From: Colwellia_A sp047621305
GTDB lineage: Bacteria; Pseudomonadota; Gammaproteobacteria; Enterobacterales; Alteromonadaceae
Direction of reading: 5' to 3'
Length of the DNA stretch: 7,229 bases
Assembly (NCBI GenBank): GCA_047621305.1
Contig: JBLHNB010000184.1
Span: forward strand, 1 to 7,229
Shown: positions 1-5,064 of the stretch, one piece after another
Layout of the letters: every line of letters begins with the position of its first letter
How positions within the stretch are numbered: the stretch's first letter is position 1
Program-made: the position numbers and the translations under genes
Notes under the pieces: generated by a model
The model's input: only the letters and a program-made list of their open reading frames with translations
The model's database searches: none
Told to the model about the DNA's origin: nothing

Positions 1-211
1 GCGCGATACGCTGATAAGGGTTATTCCCTTATCGAGTAGTGCAACGCAGGACTGGTTTTCTAGCTTAGCTCCCTTCGGGCAAGCCGATAAAGGGTCATCT
101 CCTGCGTTATTGATTTCGACAATAGAATAACTATTCTCTTCAATCAATTCCTGGTAGCTAACCCTTTCTCGACTTGCTGAAACCTACATCTTGAAGTAGA
201 GCGGGTATAAA
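1..211. repeat. Palindrome-dense noncoding block, probable dispersed intergenic repeat
   Basis: No convincing gene lies here. The stretch is unusually rich in inverted repeats: a perfect 8-bp stem with 5-nt loop (13-20 with 26-33), a perfect 9-bp pair AACGCAGGA/TCCTGCGTT (43-51 with 100-108) enclosing a small hairpin around CCCTTCGGG (63-84), and an imperfect hairpin (109-148) whose inner stem AATAG/CTATT closes on a 5-nt loop and whose outer arms are ATTGATT/AATCAAT. It ends (184-211) with a unit resembling the arms of the hairpin at 4835-4881. Nested palindromes of this kind are typical of mobile intergenic repeats in Alteromonadales genomes. That attribution is recollection and inference, since only the secondary structure and the internal match are visible. 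It could instead be the decayed end of an insertion element whose body lies outside the window. Confidence 0.5.
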
Positions 212-232
212 CATATATCTTAAGTATACGTA

Positions 233-274
233 TTAAATTAACCACTTAAATCCTATTTCAAGTGATTAATTTAA
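233..274 (-). terminator. Strong hairpin at the 3' end of the H-NOX operon, candidate terminator
   Basis: The arms are 15 nt each (233-247 and 260-274), continue inward with AAAT/ATTT after a single bulged base (259), and close on a 3-nt loop (252-254). The only non-Watson-Crick position (242/265) is C-A on the plus strand but G-U in a minus-strand transcript, so the structure fits RNA made from the operon. It begins 4 bases past the kinase stop codon. No clean U-tract follows on the minus strand (the sequence continues TACGTATACTTAAG), and the stem is AT-rich. It may therefore be a 3'-end stabiliser or processing structure rather than a classic intrinsic terminator. Confidence 0.45.
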
Positions 275-278
275 TTCT

Positions 279-1217
279 TTATTTAGCTAGAGGTAGGGTT
301 ATTTTAAAGCAAGTACCCACATTAACTTCACTCTCAACTTCAATTATTCCGTTATGTTTTTCAATAATGGCGTGTGAGATAGGTAAGCCTAAGCCCGTGC
401 CTTCACCAACGGGTTTAGTTGTATAGAAAGGGTCAAACACGTTTGATATGTTTTTTTCACTAATTCCTTTACCATTATCTTTAACATAGATAATAATATT
501 GTCTTTATCTATAACAGATTTAATCGTTAATACACCGTTAGTTTCACAGGCATGTGAGGCATTAATAAATAAGTTTATAAACACCTGATTTAAATCATAC
601 GGTTGCCCTAAAATATTACCGCAATCAGCTAAATCTAATTTAATCGCCATTGAATATTTCAGTTCATTTGCAGTAGCTTTCAAACAGTCTTTTATGCAGC
701 TATTTATATTGCAAGCGATTAGCTGATCATCACCTTTGTAGGATATTTGCTTTAAATTTAGGATGATTTTTTTTACACGCTCAATACCTTCAATAGTGTC
801 TAGTAATAAGATAGGCATATCTGAAATTAAATAGTCAGCGTCAATTTGTTCACGAGCTACTTGGTATTGGCTCAATACGGCATCTGCACTTTCTTTATCA
901 GAATTGTGATCTTGTATTATTTTATCGAGTTTGAAAATTTCGGTAATACTTTCAGACAAACAAGATAAATTGCTATATGAGTAGCTGATGGGGTTATTAA
1001 TTTCATGGGCAATTCCAGCCGTAAGTTGGCCTAATGAGGCCATTTTTGCTGACTGAATAAGTTGACCCTGAGTTGTTTTTAATTTAGATACAACACCTTC
1101 AAGTCGTAAAACATTATCATATAACCCCCGAGTTTTATCCTCGAGTAATTTCTCGGCTAGTTTTCGTGCTTTTTTTTCTCGATTATAAGCAGTTTTATAG
1201 TCGTTAAGTTCACTCAT
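279..1217 (-). CDS. hnoK: Soluble histidine kinase partnered with H-NOX (HnoK-like)
   Basis: 312 aa. It has no transmembrane segment or signal peptide, so it should be cytosolic. Residues 5-60 are charged and helical, likely a coiled coil for dimerisation. The H-box is at 67-77 with phospho-accepting His71 (AGIAHEINNP). The HATPase domain has an N-box around Asn219 (NLFINASHA), a G1 box DNGKGI at 247-252, an F-box FDPFYTTK at 261-268 and a G2 box GEGTGLGL at 271-278. All catalytic motifs are intact. No sensory domain is fused, so the input must come from a separate protein, and the H-NOX gene ends one base before this start. Its Shine-Dalgarno AAGGA (1223-1227) lies inside the last codons of the H-NOX gene, which suggests translational coupling. 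In studied Shewanella and Vibrio systems, NO-bound H-NOX inhibits autophosphorylation of such a kinase. The likely phosphate receivers here are the regulators encoded at 1794-3080 and 3371-4825. The family call is firm; the hnoK name rests on context. Confidence 0.88.
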   Translation of the reverse strand: MSELNDYKTAYNREKKARKLAEKLLEDKTRGLYDNVLRLEGVVSKLKTTQGQLIQSAKMASLGQLTAGIAHEINNPISYSYSNLSCLSESITEIFKLDKIIQDHNSDKESADAVLSQYQVAREQIDADYLISDMPILLLDTIEGIERVKKIILNLKQISYKGDDQLIACNINSCIKDCLKATANELKYSMAIKLDLADCGNILGQPYDLNQVFINLFINASHACETNGVLTIKSVIDKDNIIIYVKDNGKGISEKNISNVFDPFYTTKPVGEGTGLGLPISHAIIEKHNGIIEVESEVNVGTCFKITLPLAK

Positions 1218-1218
1218 A

Positions 1219-1764
1219 TTAATCCTTGAATGATATGATTAATTTACATTTCTCAGCGCCATCATGCATACATTCAGGATGGCTAATTGTTATGGGTTGC
1301 TTAAAGTGTTTGGATGCACTTAAAATTAATCCTTCTGAAAGGTAGCATAACTTACGTTTTGAATGGTAAAGCATCACAAAGTCGCCATCAGATGAATCAC
1401 TGCAATCAAACGTGGGTAAATAAGCTTGTGGATAAACACGTTTCACTTCTTTATGAATAACACTATCAATATAAATTAAGAAGTCTTTTAAGTTATCAAT
1501 ATGAGATAAATCAGCAGAGCTATTATTATATAAATGGCTAAAAAGGTATTCGCCAAATGTTCTTACTAAGTTAGGGGGATCAATTTTAGTTATTTCTGAT
1601 AATTCAGCCACTAATGCCATTATTTCTGAATCGTCATATTGCATGCCATTGGTATAAATACCTTCAGAAGCAGGTCTTACCTTAGCTAATAGGTCATTCC
1701 ATGCAGCCATGCCCATTTTTTCTATCACCATTTCTGAAAAAGCAGTGAATATAGAACCTTGCAT
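1219..1764 (-). CDS. hnoX: H-NOX heme-based nitric oxide sensor
   Basis: 181 aa, the usual size of a stand-alone H-NOX. The proximal heme ligand is His104. The heme propionate-binding YxSxR motif is at 133-137 (YHSKR), and Pro117 matches the conserved heme-distorting proline. Counting from YxSxR, the position of the Thermoanaerobacter distal tyrosine (Tyr140) is Leu142. The pocket therefore lacks the O2-stabilising hydroxyl, and the protein should be NO-selective. Cys140, His162, Cys165 and Cys173 fall where the Shewanella oneidensis protein carries its zinc site, so a structural or redox-sensitive zinc centre is likely. It acts in the cytoplasm, binding NO and controlling the downstream kinase. 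The start is supported by AAGGAG (1771-1776) six bases before the ATG. It sits 29 bases after the HnoD-like gene and one base before the kinase gene. The family assignment is confident. NO selectivity and the zinc site are inferred from motif alignment by eye. Confidence 0.95.
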   Translation of the reverse strand: MQGSIFTAFSEMVIEKMGMAAWNDLLAKVRPASEGIYTNGMQYDDSEIMALVAELSEITKIDPPNLVRTFGEYLFSHLYNNSSADLSHIDNLKDFLIYIDSVIHKEVKRVYPQAYLPTFDCSDSSDGDFVMLYHSKRKLCYLSEGLILSASKHFKQPITISHPECMHDGAEKCKLIISFKD

Positions 1765-1793
1765 AGTAAACTCCTTATTTTAGGTAAAGCATT

Positions 1794-3080
1794 TTAATAT
1801 TGTTTTTCAACGACAATAATAAATTTAGATTTTTGATTGCTCTCATACTCGATAAGTTTGCGAATTGAGTTTTTTGTTAATTCATGACCTTCGGCTAAAA
1901 TCAGTAAATTAGTATTAGAAAATATACTATGTTTTAAAATCATTTGCGGTAAAATTTGATGAGTACTTAAGCCTTGCTCATTAATATTATTGTCTACTAA
2001 TTCGGGGGTAGCAATCAATAGTTCAAGAATATCTTTATCGTATTTAATACCTTTAGCTTTAGTCAATTCTATATAAATTTGCTTATAATCCATTTTAATT
2101 GGTTGAATTTTTCCACAAGAAAAACGCCAATAATCCCGTGCGATGTTAATTATTTTACATGCTAATAATATTTTACTATCGACTATTTTAACAAGGGTAT
2201 CTGTGGATGAAAACTGATGAGTTAATATTTCAGTGACACCATTTAAATGTTGTGCGGGAGAAAGGATTTGTTGAGCAATTAATCCTTGAGACATAAAGAT
2301 TTTTTTTTGCTCGAAATTAAGTGAATTGTATGGGGTACAATAAAAAAGCGGATCTAATCCTAATAAACCAATCTCATTTAGTAAACCGGCCAAGCGAATA
2401 TCATGCAATGCCTCTTTATCAAGCCCAAGCTGTTCACCTAATCGCCCCGCTAAATGACTAACATTTTTTGCGAAGCCACCACTGATTTCTGGATTGATGG
2501 CAATAAAGTTAAACAGCATTCTTTCACAAAATTTATTATTTCGTTCATTTCTTAACAATGACGCTCTAATTTGTTTTGTGCGTAAATTAACTCTGTCTTC
2601 TAAATCATTGTTTAAGCTTTTAAGTAATTTATTTTGATTTTCAATTTTATGTTTTAAATTGATATTTTCTTTTTTCAATCTAATTCGCTCTAAACCCTCT
2701 TCAACACTATTGATCAGCTCGTCATTATTCCAAGGTTTATTGATGAATCTATTAATCTGTCCTAAATTAATAGCAGCAACAGTAGCCTCAAAATCTGCGA
2801 AGCCACTTAACACAATACGATAAATATGGGGATGTGACTTAGCCACTTCTTGTAATAAATTTGCTCCATCCATTTCTGGCATTCTCATATCAGAAACAAT
2901 CACGTCAATGGGCGTGTCTTCTATTATTTTTAATGCGCTTTTTGCACTATCGGCAATGAGTACTTTATAAGGTTTACGATGAAATAATCGCTGTAAAGTA
3001 CGTAAAATGCTACTTTCATCGTCAATACATAAAAGTGTCATGTCTGAATATAAAGGGGTATCTGTACTGATCTCTGACAT
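1794..3080 (-). CDS. hnoD: Response regulator with degenerate HD-GYP output domain (HnoD-like)
   Basis: 428 aa from the chosen start. The receiver domain (about 13-130) has acidic residues Asp20/Asp21, phospho-acceptor Asp64 (VIVSDMRMP), Ser92 and Lys115 in a KPW motif. A coiled-coil linker (about 130-180) leads to an HD-GYP-like helical domain (about 185-360). Its metal motif, normally LLHDIGK, reads LLNEIGL at 233-239. The later HHExxDGxGYP motif is gone, leaving THQF at 287-290. A C-terminal tail (about 390-412) resembles the LLLAxGxxLT segment that follows many HD-GYP domains. It should not hydrolyse cyclic-di-GMP. In Shewanella, HnoD is a degenerate HD-GYP regulator that modulates the phosphodiesterase HnoB, and this looks like the equivalent. 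The start at 3080 is preferred to the ATG at 3110 because AAGGA (3087-3091) lies six bases upstream of it and the extra ten residues precede the receiver fold. First gene of the operon. The hnoD symbol rests on architecture and context, not a database match. Confidence 0.85.
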   Translation of the reverse strand: MSEISTDTPLYSDMTLLCIDDESSILRTLQRLFHRKPYKVLIADSAKSALKIIEDTPIDVIVSDMRMPEMDGANLLQEVAKSHPHIYRIVLSGFADFEATVAAINLGQINRFINKPWNNDELINSVEEGLERIRLKKENINLKHKIENQNKLLKSLNNDLEDRVNLRTKQIRASLLRNERNNKFCERMLFNFIAINPEISGGFAKNVSHLAGRLGEQLGLDKEALHDIRLAGLLNEIGLLGLDPLFYCTPYNSLNFEQKKIFMSQGLIAQQILSPAQHLNGVTEILTHQFSSTDTLVKIVDSKILLACKIINIARDYWRFSCGKIQPIKMDYKQIYIELTKAKGIKYDKDILELLIATPELVDNNINEQGLSTHQILPQMILKHSIFSNTNLLILAEGHELTKNSIRKLIEYESNQKSKFIIVVEKQY

Positions 3081-3086
3081 AATTAT

Positions 3087-3091
3087 TCCTT
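3087..3091 (-). promoter_or_regulatory. Ribosome binding site fixing the HnoD-like start at 3080
   Basis: On the minus strand, AAGGA is followed by six bases and then ATG (3080-3078). The upstream in-frame ATG at 3110 has no comparable purine-rich sequence, so translation most likely starts at 3080. Confidence 0.75.
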
Positions 3092-3192
3092 TTAAATTAT
3101 GTTGTTGCATTAAATTTAATTTACTATTATCTATTATTGACGTATAGGCTTTATTATTTATTGTGCTTGATCTGAAAAAAAGATAAAGTCAG

Positions 3193-3221
3193 ATTATAGT
3201 TATAACTGTTATTGATAAAAA
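3193..3221 (-). promoter_or_regulatory. Possible sigma70-type promoter of the H-NOX operon
   Basis: Reading the minus strand, a perfect TATAAT (3198-3193) is preceded at 17 bases by TTTTTA (3221-3216), a poor -35. The -10 abuts the palindrome at 3198-3207, so a protein bound there would block transcription. Initiation here would give a leader of about 105 bases. In DNA this AT-rich a TATAAT can occur by chance. Confidence 0.3.
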
Positions 3222-3360
3222 AATCTTTATATTATTGAAAAAGTTAACTGTTTTATAATATTTACGTTATCCATTAAGTTTTAAATAACGACATGACATA
3301 TTTAACTAGTTATTCAACGCAGTGTTTATTGTTAATTGAGAATAATTTTACGATTATTCT

Positions 3361-3365
3361 AAGGG
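3361..3365 (+). promoter_or_regulatory. Ribosome binding site fixing the NtrC-type regulator start at 3371
   Basis: AAGGG is followed by AAAAT and then ATG at 3371. The longer open frame from 3293 would add 26 residues before the receiver fold, without a Shine-Dalgarno sequence. The receiver's first strand begins only about seven residues after the 3371 start, which is normal. Confidence 0.75.
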
Positions 3366-3370
3366 AAAAT

Positions 3371-4825
3371 ATGCAAAATTTGAATAAATCTAGAATTTTA
3401 TTTGTAGACGACGAACCTGCTATTTTACGTTCTCTAGAGCGTATCGCCAGTAAAGTCGACGCTGTTATTTTAACTGCACATAGTGGCAAAAATGCACTTG
3501 ATATTATAAATGAATGTCCTGTTGATGTTATTGTGTCTGACTTCAACATGCCCAATATGAATGGTAATGAATTACTTGAGCAGGTCGCTCAAATTTCACC
3601 CGAAACTGTACGCATCATTTTGACAGGATATGGTGATATGGACATGATTCTAAATTCAATTAACGATGGCCATATCTGGGGATTTCTCCATAAACCTTGG
3701 GATAACTTTGAACTTATTGTAAAGTTAAAGCAAGCGTTGCAATTACAGCAGGTTTTAGCGGAACGAACCTTAATGCTTAGAACCATTGATCAATACCAAA
3801 AATATCATCGATCAAGTTTTGAGGGATTTATTGGTGATTCAGTGCCAATGCAATTTGTTTACTCGTGCATTGAACAAAGTGCACCCAGTAATGCCTCGGT
3901 TTTTATCACCGGCCCCAGTGGTTCTGGTAAAGAAGTGGCGGCACAAGCTATTCATCGATTAAGCAAAAGGAAAAATGGTCCTTTTATTGCGTTGAATTGC
4001 GCCGCTATTCCATCAGAATTAATGGAGTCAGAGGTGTTTGGCCATATTAAAGGCGCTTTCTCTGGTGCGGTATCTAACCGAGAAGGTGCGGCTTCATTAG
4101 CTAATGGCGGTAGCTTGTTTCTTGATGAAATAGGTGAGATGGATATTGGTTTACAGGCTAAATTATTACGCTTTATCCAAACAGGTTGTTTTCAGAAAGT
4201 AGGGAGTGGTAAAGAAGAAAAAGTAGATATTCGTTTTATCAGTGCAACCAATAGAGAACCACACATTGCGATTGCTGAAAATAAATTACGAGAAGATCTC
4301 TTTTATCGCTTAAATGTTATTTCAATAAATCTACCGTCGTTAAACGAGCGAGATACTGATATTTTGAAATTAGCGGAGTATTTTTTAAGCCACTTTAGCG
4401 AAATAGAGGGTAAAGTGTTTGCTGGATTCTCCTCTGGAGCCGAAGCGGTAATTCAGTCTTATACATGGCCGGGTAATGTTCGTCAGTTACAAAATATTAT
4501 TCATAGCGCAACAGTGATGTCTGAAGGACCACTGATTTCTGAGAAAATAATTGTTCAACAACTTGGCCAACAAACCGGTCAGATTGATACAAAGTTAAAT
4601 GTGAAACAAGCATTAATTCAGCCATCAAGCGCTGAGAAAAATCAAAATCGGCTAATTCAAGCTGTAGACAAACCCACCTCCACAATTATTTCATTGGCTG
4701 AAGTCGAAAAGCAAGCAATTGAGCAAGCTATTGATGTGTGTGAAGATAATATTGTTAAAGCCGCAAGTGAATTAGGCGTAAGCCCTTCAACACTCTACCG
4801 AAAAATACAACAATGGCAAACGTAG
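3371..4825 (+). CDS. NtrC-family sigma54-dependent response regulator (REC-AAA+-Fis HTH)
   Basis: 484 aa from the chosen start. The receiver (about 6-125) has Asp13/Asp14, phospho-acceptor Asp57 (VIVSDFNMP), Thr85 and Lys108 in a KPW motif. The AAA+ domain (about 150-385) has Walker A GPSGSGKE at 181-188, the sigma54-contact loop GAFSGA at 228-233 (usual form GAFTGA), Walker B LFLDE at 249-253, sensor I SATN at 291-294, putative arginine fingers Arg307/Arg313 and sensor II WPGNVRQL at 366-373. A polar, Gln-rich linker (about 395-440) leads to a Fis-type helix-turn-helix (about 458-482). All parts needed to activate sigma54 promoters are present. It is divergent from the H-NOX operon, and its receiver resembles that of the HnoD-like protein, so it is probably phosphorylated by the same kinase. 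A candidate target promoter lies at 5003-5019. A role like Shewanella HnoC is possible, but I do not assign that name. The family is certain; the signal and the targets are inferred. Confidence 0.93.
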   Translation: MQNLNKSRILFVDDEPAILRSLERIASKVDAVILTAHSGKNALDIINECPVDVIVSDFNMPNMNGNELLEQVAQISPETVRIILTGYGDMDMILNSINDGHIWGFLHKPWDNFELIVKLKQALQLQQVLAERTLMLRTIDQYQKYHRSSFEGFIGDSVPMQFVYSCIEQSAPSNASVFITGPSGSGKEVAAQAIHRLSKRKNGPFIALNCAAIPSELMESEVFGHIKGAFSGAVSNREGAASLANGGSLFLDEIGEMDIGLQAKLLRFIQTGCFQKVGSGKEEKVDIRFISATNREPHIAIAENKLREDLFYRLNVISINLPSLNERDTDILKLAEYFLSHFSEIEGKVFAGFSSGAEAVIQSYTWPGNVRQLQNIIHSATVMSEGPLISEKIIVQQLGQQTGQIDTKLNVKQALIQPSSAEKNQNRLIQAVDKPTSTIISLAEVEKQAIEQAIDVCEDNIVKAASELGVSPSTLYRKIQQWQT

Positions 4826-4834
4826 CCAACAAAA

Positions 4835-4881
4835 TATATCCAAACCACCTCAAGATGCAGGATTGAGGTGGTTTGGGTATA
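4835..4881. repeat. Long inverted-repeat hairpin after the regulator gene
   Basis: A 14-bp perfect stem (4840-4853 with 4863-4876) around a 9-nt loop extends outward through one G-T pair to a total of about 19 bp (4835 with 4881). It starts ten bases after the stop codon. On the plus strand no T-run follows (AAAGCTATTCC), so it is not a textbook intrinsic terminator for the regulator gene. On the minus strand it is followed by ATATATTTTGTT, which is closer to one. Both arms resemble the unit at 184-211, including TTGA[A/G]GT[A/G]G and GGGTATAAA, so it is better read as two inverted copies of a dispersed intergenic repeat that may also limit read-through. Confidence 0.7.
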
Positions 4882-4907
4882 AAGCTATTCCGATTTTGCA
4901 AATAGCG

Positions 4908-4942
4908 ACAGTAATTATTTTTATAGTGCGAATGATTACTGT
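4908..4942. promoter_or_regulatory. Spaced dyad ACAGTAAT/ATTACTGT, possible activator binding site
   Basis: Perfect 8-bp arms (4908-4915 and 4935-4942) are separated by 19 bases. Looser pairing of the flanks (AAATA at 4900-4904 and TATATTT at 4946-4952) could extend it into an imperfect hairpin. It lies roughly 60-95 bases upstream of the -24 element at 5003-5019, within the usual range for an enhancer of a sigma54 activator. The core TWACTGT also occurs twice in the divergent region (3203-3209, 3245-3251). It could equally be part of an intergenic repeat. Confidence 0.35.
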
Positions 4943-4982
4943 AGTTATATTTCCGCATAAAACAAAACCTATACTAATCAGT

Positions 4983-5003
4983 AGATTAAAAAAAATTTAA
5001 TCT
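4983..5003. other. AT-rich perfect palindrome next to the putative promoter
   Basis: AGATTAAA (4983-4990) and TTTAATCT (4996-5003) pair perfectly around AAAAA. The right arm touches the sigma54-like element. It could be an intrinsically bent segment, a protein site, or chance in AT-rich DNA. Confidence 0.35.
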
Positions 5004-5019
5004 TGGAACGAAACTTGAA
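5003..5019 (+). promoter_or_regulatory. Sigma54-like -24/-12 promoter upstream of the flippase gene
   Basis: TTGGAACG-AAAC-TTGAA matches the consensus TTGGCACG-N4-TTGCW at 11 of 13 informative positions with exact spacing. The -24 GG is present (5005-5006). The -12 dinucleotide is GA (5017-5018) rather than GC, a substitution expected to weaken it. Transcription would begin near 5030, about 35 bases before the ATG at 5065. The gene immediately upstream encodes a sigma54 activator. No good sigma70 promoter with correct spacing was seen in this gap. Confidence 0.42.
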
Positions 5020-5064
5020 ATTATCTTGTTAATTATTCAACAATGATGACTTAGGTTTGTTCTA

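Larger units (their letters stand above)
3081..3370. promoter_or_regulatory. Divergent control region between the H-NOX operon and the NtrC-type regulator
   Basis: This 290-base, very AT-rich gap must hold the promoters for both transcription units. Visible elements are a perfect 10-bp palindrome AGTTATAACT (3198-3207) overlapping ATAACTGTTAT (3202-3212); a direct repeat TAACTGTT at 3203-3210 and 3245-3252, starts 42 bases apart (about four helical turns); and an inverted pair ATCTGA/TCAGAT (3170-3175, 3189-3194) with 13 bases between. I see no -24/-12 sigma54 promoter in either direction, and no NnrR/FNR box (TTGAT-N4-ATCAA) or clear NsrR site. Core promoter calls are weak and are listed separately where made. 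Confidence 0.6.

Noticed and set aside
2..124. Open plus-strand stretch of about 40 codons at the left edge
   Set aside because: It runs straight through several palindromes, has no ribosome site in view and ends inside the repeat block. It is best explained as translated repeat DNA.
3235..3259. TTGAAA and TATAAT as a sigma70 promoter for the regulator gene
   Set aside because: The spacing is only 13 bases, too short for a functional pair. The TATAAT might still act with a poor -35.
3293..3370. Longer start for the NtrC-type regulator
   Set aside because: It would add 26 residues ahead of the receiver fold without a ribosome site, whereas AAGGG precedes the ATG at 3371.
3081..3370. NsrR, NnrR/DNR or sigma54 sites for direct NO control
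   Set aside because: Searching by eye on both strands found no acceptable match to TTGAT-N4-ATCAA, to the NsrR inverted repeat, or to GG-N10-GC.
3310..3786. Two minus-strand open frames antisense to the receiver domain of the NtrC-type gene
   Set aside because: Their translations look like no protein family, and they lie fully opposite a strongly supported coding region.
4497..4958. Minus-strand open frames across the end of the regulator gene and the following gap
   Set aside because: One is wholly antisense to the HTH and linker region. The other crosses the hairpin repeat, and neither has a convincing start.
4943..5064. JUMPstart/ops element expected before some polysaccharide operons
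   Set aside because: No GGCGGTAG-like sequence is present.
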